A stretch of DNA of 64,000 nucleotides, from positions 62,001 through 126,000 of the forward strand of contig NZ_JBHULY010000039.1 in NCBI RefSeq assembly GCF_042684665.1. Reading direction: 5' to 3'. How positions within the stretch are numbered: the stretch's first letter is position 1; the number at the start of each line of letters is the position of its first letter. This stretch comes from Jejuia rubra. Its GTDB lineage: Bacteria > Bacteroidota > Bacteroidia > Flavobacteriales > Flavobacteriaceae. A program made the position numbers and the translations under genes. Positions 1 to 8,633 of the stretch are shown here, piece by piece. Below the pieces are notes generated by a model. The model ran no database searches. It saw nothing but the letters and a program-made list of their open reading frames with translations, and had not been told where the DNA came from.

Positions 1-1303
1 CAATGGTATAAACCGTATTTGTAGAATCGGGTAGAAAATTTAATTCGGCTTTGAAGGTTAAGGTATCCCTTTTTCTAGGATCTATGCGTAGCAGTTCATT
101 GTCTTTCCCTATCCAAAATGTGCCATCTTTTTCCTCGTACAATGCATTCACCTGCTCCGAAGAAACAAAGGGACTGGGAATTTTTTTCGGTAATAGATTT
201 GTATAAAACACATAGCCTTTTCTTGCGCTACCCACCCAAAAAATACCATCGCGTGATGTATAGGCAACCCTTGCACTTGCCATGGCGCCTGTTCCTTCAC
301 TTGCCTCATTTGTGTTTATCATTTCCCCTGTTGAGGGGTTAAAATAATAGAGTCCATCATTGTTTTTACCAATCCAATAGCCACCCAAGGAATCTTGTGT
401 TATAAAGTTGACAGTTTCGTTCCCGAAATCTGTTTCAGGATTACCAAAAGTGTCTGGATGCTCAGGATCGTAATTCATCAGCTTGAAGCTTCCCTTTTCG
501 CGGTTCATTTGGTATAAACCATTCTTATGTGTGGTTACCCATAGAACGCCTTTATTATCCTCAAATACCGACGTTATTTTATTGTTCTTTAAGCTGTTTG
601 AGGCGTTGGACTGGCTTCTATATTGAGTAAAGGTATTGGTGTCACGGTTATATCGGTTTAATCCCCCATATTCTGGCTCATGTCCCTCGATAGTTTTCCA
701 GGGGTTACCTGTACCTACCCATAAGGTACCTTGCTTATCTTCGTATAGACATTTTACCCGCAAATCGCTTAATGAGGTGGTATCTCCTTTTTTAGGTTGA
801 AAATGTATAAAGCCATTTGTTTCTGGGTTGAATTGGTCGAGTCCATTTCTTGTGGCAATCCACAATGTCCCTTTACGGTCTCTTAAAATATCCTGTATCA
901 CATCATGGGCAATGCTGTTTGGATCGTTAGGATCGTGTCCGTAATGGGTAAACTCACCTGTTTTGGAATTGTATCGGTCTAAGCCATCTTTCAATGTGCC
1001 AATCCATAGTATACCGTCGGCATCGGCATAAACCGTTTTTACACCAGTAACACCTTGTTCTTTAGCTCGGAAGGGGTCTTTTTTTATTTCATACAATTGG
1101 TTTCCATCATACTTAAAAAGTCCTCTATTGGTAGCAAACCACATAAAACCATCTGCATCTTGGGTAATATCATGAACATAATTAAAATCAGTACCATCGT
1201 TTTGTGCTATTCTTTGCATAACTATTTCCTGTGCAAAAACTGTAAAGAAGCTTGTGCCTAAAAAACAGAGGAGCCCGCATATAGTAATAAGTTTAATCTT
1301 CAT
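1..1303 (-). CDS. Two-component regulator propeller protein (3' part outside window)
   Basis: About 434 codons are visible, with no stop before the edge. The ATG at 1303 opens a signal peptide ending near VFAQ. At least eight blade repeats follow, of the form G-x-LMF-W-IV-G-T followed by GL-x-x-Y/F-N, for example GILWIGT, GTLWIAT and GVLWVTT. This is the extracytoplasmic beta-propeller sensor typical of Bacteroidota hybrid or orphan histidine kinases. It lies 29 nt downstream of the TPR kinase on the same strand, so it probably shares the operon. By family, a transmembrane helix and either a kinase core or a regulator domain should follow outside the window; that part is inference. Signal perception in the periplasm is the likely role; the ligand is unknown. 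Confidence 0.85.
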   Translation of the reverse strand, partial: MKIKLITICGLLCFLGTSFFTVFAQEIVMQRIAQNDGTDFNYVHDITQDADGFMWFATNRGLFKYDGNQLYEIKKDPFRAKEQGVTGVKTVYADADGILWIGTLKDGLDRYNSKTGEFTHYGHDPNDPNSIAHDVIQDILRDRKGTLWIATRNGLDQFNPETNGFIHFQPKKGDTTSLSDLRVKCLYEDKQGTLWVGTGNPWKTIEGHEPEYGGLNRYNRDTNTFTQYRSQSNASNSLKNNKITSVFEDNKGVLWVTTHKNGLYQMNREKGSFKLMNYDPEHPDTFGNPETDFGNETVNFITQDSLGGYWIGKNNDGLYYFNPSTGEMINTNEASEGTGAMASARVAYTSRDGIFWVGSARKGYVFYTNLLPKKIPSPFVSSEQVNALYEEKDGTFWIGKDNELLRIDPRKRDTLTFKAELNFLPDSTNTVYTI

Positions 1304-1332
1304 CGTTTTGTTTTTCTTATTGATTGAATCGT

Positions 1333-3888
1333 TCATGCTGAAACAACTTTTTTTGGTCTATGCCGATGATCAGCAGGTAACAGAATTATAAATTCAGTGC
1401 CTTCATTTTCAATGGTATTTACTTTTAATTCTCCGCCATGGGCTTTTACAATATCGTAACTTAAACTTAAGCCCAATCCTGTGCCTTGCCCGGTAGGTTT
1501 GGTGGTGAAAAATGGTTGAAAAATTTTATCCAAAACACTTTTTGGAATGCCATTGCCATTGTCTTTAACAGAAATAGAAATATTGTTACCTGCTTTTTTG
1601 GTGGTGATGGTAACGGTGGGCTCGTAGACCGTGGGGTGCTCTTTCTTTTTTTCGGTAACCGCACTTCGGCTCCGCTCAGTACAGGCATAAAAGGCATTGG
1701 TGATTAAATTTAAAATAACGCGTCCCATATCCTGGGGAATGACGTCAATCTTTCCTATGGATTCATCAAAATTTGTTTGCATGGTAGCATTAAACGATTT
1801 GTCTTTAGCACGTAAACCATGATAGGCCAATCGTAAATATTCATCTGCCAGTTTATTAATATCAGTGGGCTCTTTTGTTGTTCCGCTACTTCGGCTATGC
1901 TGTAACATACCTTTTACTATGCCATCGGCACGTTTACCATGATGGTTTATTTTTTCGAGGTTCAATCGCAGATCAGAAGCAATAGCCTTTACTTCATCAT
2001 AATCTTCCTTTTGAATTTCTTCGTTCATTTCATCAATCAATTCATTGCTCACTTCAGAAAAATTGTTGACGAAGTTTAGCGGATTCTGAATTTCGTGAGC
2101 AATGCCAGCCGTAAGTTCTCCTAAAGAAGCCATTTTTTCAGATTGGATGAGTTGGGATTGGGTAGCCTCCAGTTGTTTGAGTGTATTCTGAATTTCTTCT
2201 TTTTGCGCTTGCAAGAGCTTATTGGCTTTTTGTTTGCTTTTATTGTTGCGATACAATAATAGCGCTAGGAGTAAAGCGGAAAGTAATCCTCCTGTTATAC
2301 TAAAAAGCCATAATCGTTGGACACGGTTTCTCTGAACGGATTGCTCTTTTTCCTTTTCAATAGCGTCAATTCTATTTTGGCTTTTTTCTATTATGGAGAG
2401 TACTTTGGCATCAGCCAGTCTATTTGCCGCATCCAGTTTGTCATTGGCATCCCGTAAATCATGATGTATTTTCATATAACGATAGGCATTGCCTTGATCC
2501 CCCATTTTATTGTAGATTTCAGCAATCAATAAGGTGATTTCATGCTTTACCCTTATCCTGTGTCGGTTGTTCGCATTTTCAATTTTAAAACTTAAAAGTG
2601 CATTTTTCAATGCTTCAGGATAATTTTCTAGGTTGTAATAACATCTGGCCAAAAACATATATGCGAATGGCATCGACTGAAACCTGTTATGTTCCAGATA
2701 GGTGTCAAGGGAACTTTGAATGATTGGAACCGCCTCAGCATATTGTTCCTGATCCATAAGAATTTGTGCCTCCAAAGACTTTTGTCTGGCCTTTAAGTAT
2801 ATGAGTCTTTGCTTATCCGTTGTTTCCAGTGCCAGTTTCATATACTCCCTGGCTTTGGAATAATTCTTTATATAGAAATAGGGAAAAACAGCGCTGTTAT
2901 AGTCATTAATTAGCGCCTCTTTGTCATTTTTATGTTCCCGTATAGCTATGCTTTTTTCATGCATTTCAACTGATTTATCGAACATTTCCAGATGTGCATA
3001 CGCAAAAGCAATCCTGTTATACGAATGTGCCAACATCATGGTATCCTTACTTTGCTCAAATATCTCGATGGCTTGTGAGTAATATTCAATGGCAAGTGCA
3101 TGTCTGCCGCTCAAGCGATATCCGAATGCCATCGTGCTGGTAATCAGTCCTATGGTGTTGGCGTCTTTATTTTTGGCAATAAACTCAACTAATTCTGCTT
3201 CAATACGGCTGACTTCTTCTTGTCTGCCCAAGTCATTTAAATAAGTCATTTTACGCGACATAAACAAAAAAACAAGGTACGGTTGATTGAGCTCCTCGGA
3301 GAGTTTTATCCCTTTTTGGCTTGTTTGTAATGCTTCCTCAAAGTTATTTTGCCTTGCATGAAAATACATAATCCAGGAAAGTATAGTGGCTTGTATTTCT
3401 TTGGCTTCTAGCGTTTCAAAGTAGGTATATGCCTCAGAGAATTGATTTAACCAGTTTTCTGAGGCGCCCTCAAAATTATATGGCGCATTGGGTAGCTCTA
3501 AATAGTACTTCTCCAGATTTTTTTCTGGTTGTAATGATAACCATTCGGCCTGTTTCTGGTAATAGTCAGCCATCGCACCATATCCACAAAACAAGGACAA
3601 TGTCTCGCAATACATAACCCTGCCCCCTTCAAAGTCAATATCTTTAGAGAGTTCATGGGCTTCACGGGTCGCTTTCAAACCGTCCATAAAATTCATTTCA
3701 TAAAAGGATGCCCTGGCATATTCATTAAGTAGCCATACTTTTTCCTCGTCTGCTTTATTATGGTTGTTGATGCGCTGTTTTATGCTATCTATTTTGGTTT
3801 GGGCAACAGTTACCGTTTCTTGCGTCTGACCAAAGGAAAACATGCTACAAAATATTGTTATATAGACAAAGGTTACATACTGTTTCAT
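1333..3888 (-). CDS. TPR-containing membrane sensor histidine kinase
   Basis: 851 aa. Signal peptide (cut near SFGQ), then about 450 residues of helical TPR-like repeats, for example AIEYYSQAIEIFEQSKD and SVEMHEKSIAIRE. One transmembrane helix lies near 526-545, followed by a coiled coil and a kinase core. The H-box reads IAHEIQNPLNF with the phospho-acceptor at His598. The N-box is NLITNAFYA and the G-boxes are DNGNGIP and GQGTGLGL. No receiver or DNA-binding domain is present. The core is closely similar to that of the adjacent 344-aa kinase, which suggests duplication, except for an eight-residue insertion (736-743, CTERSRSA) just after the N-box. It starts 2 nt after the stop of the upstream kinase, so translation is probably coupled. 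Role: autophosphorylating sensor kinase of the FIST operon; partner regulator not seen. Confidence 0.9.
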   Translation of the reverse strand: MKQYVTFVYITIFCSMFSFGQTQETVTVAQTKIDSIKQRINNHNKADEEKVWLLNEYARASFYEMNFMDGLKATREAHELSKDIDFEGGRVMYCETLSLFCGYGAMADYYQKQAEWLSLQPEKNLEKYYLELPNAPYNFEGASENWLNQFSEAYTYFETLEAKEIQATILSWIMYFHARQNNFEEALQTSQKGIKLSEELNQPYLVFLFMSRKMTYLNDLGRQEEVSRIEAELVEFIAKNKDANTIGLITSTMAFGYRLSGRHALAIEYYSQAIEIFEQSKDTMMLAHSYNRIAFAYAHLEMFDKSVEMHEKSIAIREHKNDKEALINDYNSAVFPYFYIKNYSKAREYMKLALETTDKQRLIYLKARQKSLEAQILMDQEQYAEAVPIIQSSLDTYLEHNRFQSMPFAYMFLARCYYNLENYPEALKNALLSFKIENANNRHRIRVKHEITLLIAEIYNKMGDQGNAYRYMKIHHDLRDANDKLDAANRLADAKVLSIIEKSQNRIDAIEKEKEQSVQRNRVQRLWLFSITGGLLSALLLALLLYRNNKSKQKANKLLQAQKEEIQNTLKQLEATQSQLIQSEKMASLGELTAGIAHEIQNPLNFVNNFSEVSNELIDEMNEEIQKEDYDEVKAIASDLRLNLEKINHHGKRADGIVKGMLQHSRSSGTTKEPTDINKLADEYLRLAYHGLRAKDKSFNATMQTNFDESIGKIDVIPQDMGRVILNLITNAFYACTERSRSAVTEKKKEHPTVYEPTVTITTKKAGNNISISVKDNGNGIPKSVLDKIFQPFFTTKPTGQGTGLGLSLSYDIVKAHGGELKVNTIENEGTEFIILLPADHRHRPKKVVSA
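1660..1683 (-). repeat. 24-bp in-frame insertion resembling a dispersed repeat
   Basis: Comparing the two adjacent kinase genes, one reads NAFYA-VTAKKK and the other NAFYA-CTERSRSA-VTEKKK. Exactly 24 bp (coding strand TGTACTGAGCGG then AGCCGAAGTGCG) are extra. The core CTGAGCGGAGCCGAAGT resembles a short repeat that I recall being scattered through Flavobacteria genomes; that part is from memory and unverified. No second copy was noticed in this window. Confidence 0.6.
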
Positions 3889-3890
3889 AA

Positions 3891-4925
3891 CTAAATGGGT
3901 AATATTAAAATGAATTCCGTTCCAATGTTTTCTGTTGAATCTACTGTGATTTCTCCGCCATGTGCTTTCAAAATATCATAACTTAGACTTAGGCCCAGTC
4001 CGGTGCCTTGTCCTGTAGGTTTGGTGGTAAAGAAGGGCTGAAAAATTTTGCCCAAAATGCTTTTTGGGATTCCATTACCATTATCTTTTACCGAAATGGA
4101 AATACTACTGTCTGTTTTTTTTGTGGTGACCGTAACCGTCGGATCGTAATCTGATGGCTGTTGTTTCTTTTTTGCAGTAACAGCATAAAAGGCATTGGTA
4201 ATTAAATTTAATAAAACTCTTCCAATATCCTGAGGTATGATGTCTATGTTTCCTATGGATTCATCAAAATGCGTTTGAATGTTGGCATTAAACGATTTGT
4301 CCTTAGCACGTAACCCATGATAGGCCAATCGTAAATATTCATCGGCAAGGGTGTTCAAATGAGTAGATTCCTTTACACCACTACTGGTCCGGCTGTGTTG
4401 TAACATGCCTTTTACAATACCATCGGCTCGTTTGCCGTGATGATTGATTTTTTCGAGGTTTTGAATGACGTCATTGGCAAGTTCATTTACTTCTTCAAGG
4501 TCGCCATTTTTTAGTTCTTCCAACATTTCTTCAAGAAGTTCCTTACTGACTTCCGAAAAATTATTCACGAAATTCAAAGGGTTCTGAATCTCGTGGGCGA
4601 TGCCCGCGGTCAATTCACCCAAACTTGCCATTTTCTCGGATTGGATGAGTTGGGATTGGGTGGCTTTTAAATTTTCAAGGGATTGCTTTAAGGTGTTATT
4701 CGCTTTTTCAATATCTTTCCGCTTCTGTTCCAGCTCTTCAATGGTTTCTTCCAATAAAATGCCAGTGGTGCGTTTTACCTTCTCCGTTCTTTCCAGTTTG
4801 AATTCTGAAATCGTTAAATCGGAATCCACTTTCTTGACCAATTTTAGGAGCGTAGCCTTTTCATCGGCAGTTAAATTTTCATTTTGCTGAATAAAATCGT
4901 GTATGGTTTGAAGCTGTGGGTTCAT
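3891..4925 (-). CDS. Cytosolic histidine kinase partnered with FIST proteins
   Basis: 344 aa with no signal peptide or membrane segment. The first ~90 residues are helical and charged and probably form a dimer/coiled-coil linker rather than a sensor. The H-box (AGIAHEIQNPLNF) has His111. The N-box is NLITNAFYA and the G-boxes are DNGNGIP and GQGTGLGLSLSYD. Because it lacks its own sensor domain, the FIST protein encoded immediately upstream (stop abuts this start, 4926/4925) is the obvious candidate for its input. FIST-kinase gene pairs are known, including the nitric-oxide-responsive NosP/kinase pairs; applying that here is inference. Its catalytic core is closely similar to the next gene's. 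Confidence 0.9.
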   Translation of the reverse strand: MNPQLQTIHDFIQQNENLTADEKATLLKLVKKVDSDLTISEFKLERTEKVKRTTGILLEETIEELEQKRKDIEKANNTLKQSLENLKATQSQLIQSEKMASLGELTAGIAHEIQNPLNFVNNFSEVSKELLEEMLEELKNGDLEEVNELANDVIQNLEKINHHGKRADGIVKGMLQHSRTSSGVKESTHLNTLADEYLRLAYHGLRAKDKSFNANIQTHFDESIGNIDIIPQDIGRVLLNLITNAFYAVTAKKKQQPSDYDPTVTVTTKKTDSSISISVKDNGNGIPKSILGKIFQPFFTTKPTGQGTGLGLSLSYDILKAHGGEITVDSTENIGTEFILILPI

Positions 4926-6065
4926 TTATTTTTCTTTTAAGGCAATACAGCAGGTGGTTAGGTTATGCATTTCTAAATTTCCGCCAGTTGCTCTTCCTAG
5001 TTCTGCATTTGAGAACATGCCGGCCATGGGCACATTCCATACATTTTTTATGCCTTCCAGTTCTTGGGGCATTAAAGGTCCGAGCGATAATATTCTTCCT
5101 GCGCAACTGAAAACAATGAGCGCTTCTGCTTCGGGCATTTTGGTTTCCTTTAGTTTTTCAACGCCTTTGATTACTTTTTCTATCACATCAAAATCGGGAG
5201 GTAAGGAAAAGCGGATTTTTGAGCCCTGAGGGACAGAGCCGCTGGTGTAAAAAGAACGATCTGACCAATCTACCACCAAACCGGGGCGCATTACGGGGTC
5301 GCCATTTTCACGCTGTAATTGCAGGGGGAAATTGGAGGCGATTTCAGTTAATAAATTGACATTGTCCGGATTTACATTTTCCAGTCCGCCAAATTTTGCG
5401 GTGATGTCCAATACAGGAATATTGTCTATGGTAAAAACATGGTTGCCCTTACTTTTAGTGACCGTCTTTTCGGTACCTACGGCCTTCCATCCACAAGTAG
5501 AAATACCCTGAATTTCTACCTTTTCTTCATCAATAGCAATGCAGACCATACCATGATCGCTTTCTTTTCCATTTGTAAAAACAAAGGTTTGCGTAAAGGA
5601 ATAATCGTCGCCTGCTGCGCCACCGAAAGCGTTTACATCTTTTCCGGCAATATCTTCGATTCCATGCAGAATTTCTTCGCCGTCCGCTGCGGCATCGCTC
5701 AATCCTACTAAGAAGGCTGGATTTTTGAATGTTTCCTTGGCTTTCTTCGCAATGGTCGTGGCAACTTCGTGATAGTTTTTATTCTGATATTCTTCAAAGT
5801 GAATTTGAAAAAAATCTGGGTTGAGGTCTAAAAGCAATAATGCCGCTGAGAATTTTTCGGGTTTTTCATCTATAAATTCGCCGTTGGTTGTACAACCATA
5901 AATAGCAATGCCTTCTGCATCGAGTAACTCACTGATAGCCGTTCTGTCCTGGCTCTTGGATATAAATGCAATGGCCAGTGTGGGTTTAAAACCATCTGCT
6001 ATAGCATTTTCTAAGGCAGATTTAATTTCGCCAGTTGATTTTCCTTTTATCGATTTTGCTTTCAT
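4926..6065 (-). CDS. FIST-domain sensor protein (copy B, kinase-proximal)
   Basis: 379 aa, cytosolic. FIST_N (about 25-230) is followed by FIST_C (about 235-370), the full length for the family. The start is shared with its paralogue (MKAKSIKGKST). Typical elements include FGGAAGDDYSF, the conserved GW of STCGWKAVG and the late VFSCAGR. FIST domains sense small ligands and control adjacent kinases or cyclases. His134 and His171 occur here but are Lys and Ser in the upstream copy. It is followed with no gap by the cytosolic kinase, so the two probably act as a pair. Ligand unknown; NO or heme binding as in NosP is only a hypothesis. Confidence 0.88.
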   Translation of the reverse strand: MKAKSIKGKSTGEIKSALENAIADGFKPTLAIAFISKSQDRTAISELLDAEGIAIYGCTTNGEFIDEKPEKFSAALLLLDLNPDFFQIHFEEYQNKNYHEVATTIAKKAKETFKNPAFLVGLSDAAADGEEILHGIEDIAGKDVNAFGGAAGDDYSFTQTFVFTNGKESDHGMVCIAIDEEKVEIQGISTCGWKAVGTEKTVTKSKGNHVFTIDNIPVLDITAKFGGLENVNPDNVNLLTEIASNFPLQLQRENGDPVMRPGLVVDWSDRSFYTSGSVPQGSKIRFSLPPDFDVIEKVIKGVEKLKETKMPEAEALIVFSCAGRILSLGPLMPQELEGIKNVWNVPMAGMFSNAELGRATGGNLEMHNLTTCCIALKEK

Positions 6066-6157
6066 GGGTTTATATTATTTTATTAAATCGGTAACAATTG
6101 TTCGTTAGTACTTGTTTTCTCAGTTGATAACGTTTTTAACATGCTCGATTCATGATT

Positions 6158-7294
6158 TTATTTTTCTTTTAATGCCACCCAACTTACTGTAGTGCTGTGA
6201 AAATCACAGGGGCCGTCATCAAGTTTTCCAAATTCACCCATACAGAAAAAGCCTATCATTGGTTTGTTCCAAATTGATGCCAGTCCTTCTATTTCTTGAG
6301 AAACCATGAGGCCTAATGTTTCTAACCTGCCCACACAGGAAAAAACAATCAATGCATCAGCGTCAGGCATATTTTTTTCTTTTTCCTTCCTTGTACTTTC
6401 AACAACCGTATCAATTACATCAAAATCAGGAGGCAGTGAAAAACGAAAGTGTTGGCCATGTTTAACTTGCCCGCCAACCATTACAGAATCATCTTCTGTG
6501 TTCCAGAGTAATACGGGTTTCATCATAGGAGTTCTCGATGCTCTTTGAAATTGCAAAGGAAACGTTGAATCCAAACGAACCAAACCTTCAGCTGGTTTAT
6601 TTAATGATATGTCACTGCCCAAAAATTTTCGGATAACATTCATGGCGGGTTCATTGTCGATGGTATGTACCCATGAACCTCCAGACTTAGTGATTTCCTT
6701 TTCTATTCCGACTGGCTTCCAGCCTGAAACAGCGAGACCATTTATAGTAATTTTATCCTGGTCAATTATTAGCGCCAGAAGACCGCTTACGGTGGATGCA
6801 TTATTTGTAAATACAATACCTGTAAAACTATTTGGATCGCCAGCTGTACCACCCATGATAGTAGCATTATTACCAGCTGCATCTGTTAGTCCTTTGATAA
6901 TATCTTCACCGGGCACTAAATAATCTGCAGGAGAGATAATAAAGCCTGGATTTTTAAAAGCCTGAATTCCAGTTTCACCAGTTTGTTGGGCAGATTCGTA
7001 TGGAGACATTTTTTGATAATCTTTCAATACAATTTTAAAACAATCTGTTTTAATGTCTAATAAAAGCACAATAATATCATCTGGTTCAATGCCTTGTTCT
7101 GTAAATTTTTGGCTTGAGCTTGCTCCAAAAATGGCAATACCTTCTTTATCCAATAGTTCATCCAAGGCTTCTGCATGTTCAATATTTGTTATGAAAACAA
7201 AAGCGAGTGTTGGCTTAAAACCATCTGCCATACTATCTCTTAAAACCGTTTTTATGGCTTCGGTTGATTTTCCTTTAATTGATTTTGCTTTCAT
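6158..7294 (-). CDS. FIST-domain sensor protein (copy A, first gene of the operon)
   Basis: 378 aa, cytosolic, FIST_N plus FIST_C. It is a diverged tandem duplicate of the next gene: both start MKAKSIKGKST and share ADGFKPTL, PLQFQR/PLQLQR, RFSLPPDFDVI and ALIVFSCxGR. It differs most in the middle of FIST_N (for example SPADYLVPGED versus LSDAAADGEE), which points to a different ligand or specificity. It is the promoter-proximal gene of the signalling cluster, with 92 nt separating it from copy B. No clear TAnnTTTG box was found just upstream. Confidence 0.88.
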   Translation of the reverse strand: MKAKSIKGKSTEAIKTVLRDSMADGFKPTLAFVFITNIEHAEALDELLDKEGIAIFGASSSQKFTEQGIEPDDIIVLLLDIKTDCFKIVLKDYQKMSPYESAQQTGETGIQAFKNPGFIISPADYLVPGEDIIKGLTDAAGNNATIMGGTAGDPNSFTGIVFTNNASTVSGLLALIIDQDKITINGLAVSGWKPVGIEKEITKSGGSWVHTIDNEPAMNVIRKFLGSDISLNKPAEGLVRLDSTFPLQFQRASRTPMMKPVLLWNTEDDSVMVGGQVKHGQHFRFSLPPDFDVIDTVVESTRKEKEKNMPDADALIVFSCVGRLETLGLMVSQEIEGLASIWNKPMIGFFCMGEFGKLDDGPCDFHSTTVSWVALKEK

Positions 7295-7655
7295 GATTTG
7301 TTTTTATGCAATGATTGGTGGTTTTATTGTGATTCACTTACTTCAATCAACGTTTTCTACTTTGAACTTGCCACTATAAGGATAATAAAAACGAAGAATT
7401 TAAAGTTGCTTTTCTTTTGGTTTCGTTGTTCGAGTTTAAAGTAGATTACTCTATGCAATCTTAAAGTTGGTAATGTTGGGGGCAACTTGTAAGGGTTGTG
7501 GTTATAAACCAATACCCTTTATTTGATAACCAATTGGACGTCAATATGTATAAATTGTTACAATTCTGACAATTATTGCCCTTGGAAGTGTTTTAAAAGA
7601 GCTATAATGTCATTGCTTGTTTAAGTATAACAATAACTTCCTATGGTGTTTAAAT
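7295..7655. other. Intergenic region upstream of the FIST operon
   Basis: 361 bp with no credible gene. It should contain the promoter of the FIST operon (minus strand). The only structure noted is an imperfect hairpin at 7493-7517: GGGT/ACCC outer stem, GGTT...AACC inner stem, ATA loop. It lies between the FIST operon start and the 3' end of the NTF2 lipoprotein gene. Confidence 0.5.
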
Positions 7656-8537
7656 TTATTTCGCCATTACATCCGCAATACCCTTAGTATCGGCATACTG
7701 TTGAAAGGAAATGATTTTACCATCTTTAAGTGTCCATAAATGTGCCATTTGCAAATTCATTTTAGCACCATTCTTTTTGTATTTGGCCTCATATCGTCCT
7801 GTAGCTAGCACCTTATAGTTGGTCATTTCGTGAAACTCCAAATCTGATAATTTCCAATAGTCCCAGTCTGACATAATTCTTGAGAATACGCCATCTAAAA
7901 CGGCCTTAAAGCCTTTATAGGGGTTGCCATCGGCTAATGGGAAATTTTCGGCTTCGTTCCAAACCAGGTTTTCATCCATAACGGCACCAACGGCTTCAAT
8001 ATTTCCGTTGGCAAAATCGTTGTACAATTGTCTAACCGTATTGACATTATTTGGATTTAAAAAAGGATCAATGCCCATTTGGCTCATAAACACCATATTG
8101 TCCATAAAATCTTGTTCCTGAGCTATTTTTCCATCTTTCATTTTGGCAATAGTCACACCTGTTAAATCTACAGGTTTTCCCGAGGCAGGCATGCCGAAAA
8201 ACTCCCCGGTATGCTTTCCTTTAAAGCGCCAATGTTTTACGAGTTGATCACCATGGCCAAAAATGTTTTCAACCGTAAATTCCCTTTCAGAAAACCCAGT
8301 GATAAAATTGGAATAGTAGGCTTTAAAATCTTCAATACCAACTACGTTTTCGGGACTGTAAACCATGGTGATATTGGTATCAAAATTGGTGTCGTTAATC
8401 AAATCAAGATTGCCATCATTGACAATTCCATCCCAAACGTTGTTGTACGTGGTAATGTTCTTTTTCACTTGTGCGTCTTCGCAAGACAGAGCACAAAAAA
8501 GTAATAGGCAAAGCAATAGTTTTAAGGAAGTTTTCAT
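7656..8537 (-). CDS. Lipoprotein with two NTF2/SnoaL-like domains
   Basis: 293 aa. The N-terminus is a lipoprotein signal with lipobox ALSC (Cys19), so the product should be anchored to a membrane facing the periplasm or outside. Two SnoaL/NTF2-like halves follow (about 25-150 and 160-293), each with an Asn-Val-Trp or Leu-Val-Trp segment and the late motif W-x-x-KDGKI (WTLKDGKIISFQQYAD in the second). NTF2-like folds form small cavities and can be enzymes (cyclase, isomerase) or binding proteins; no specific activity can be assigned. A strong hairpin separates it from the upstream gene, so it is probably its own transcription unit. Confidence 0.75.
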   Translation of the reverse strand: MKTSLKLLLCLLLFCALSCEDAQVKKNITTYNNVWDGIVNDGNLDLINDTNFDTNITMVYSPENVVGIEDFKAYYSNFITGFSEREFTVENIFGHGDQLVKHWRFKGKHTGEFFGMPASGKPVDLTGVTIAKMKDGKIAQEQDFMDNMVFMSQMGIDPFLNPNNVNTVRQLYNDFANGNIEAVGAVMDENLVWNEAENFPLADGNPYKGFKAVLDGVFSRIMSDWDYWKLSDLEFHEMTNYKVLATGRYEAKYKKNGAKMNLQMAHLWTLKDGKIISFQQYADTKGIADVMAK

Positions 8538-8579
8538 AATTAATGGATTAGTGGTTGGAATTTTTTGAAAAGAAATAGT

Positions 8580-8621
8580 TATGCATAAAAGTCCATCAAA
8601 CCTGACGGACTTTTATGCATA
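8580..8621 (-). terminator. Long hairpin between two minus-strand genes
   Basis: A 15-bp perfect stem (8580-8594 with 8607-8621; arm TATGCATAAAAGTCC) is continued by TCA/TGA after an A-C mismatch, with loop AACC. It begins 13 nt past the stop of the 8634 gene. On the minus strand it is followed by TAACTATTTCTTTT, a weak U-tract. Probably the terminator of that gene, possibly a regulatory stem for the next. Confidence 0.55.
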
Positions 8622-8633
8622 CAATCTTCAAAT

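Noticed and set aside
1467..1707. Open frames on both strands inside the TPR kinase gene
   Set aside because: They lie fully within the ATPase-domain coding region and look like no protein; shadow reading.
1892..1912. Second copy of the CTERSRS-type repeat (TTCGGCTATGCTG)
   Set aside because: It encodes the conserved GMLQHSRS stretch present in the paralogous kinase, so it is ordinary coding sequence.
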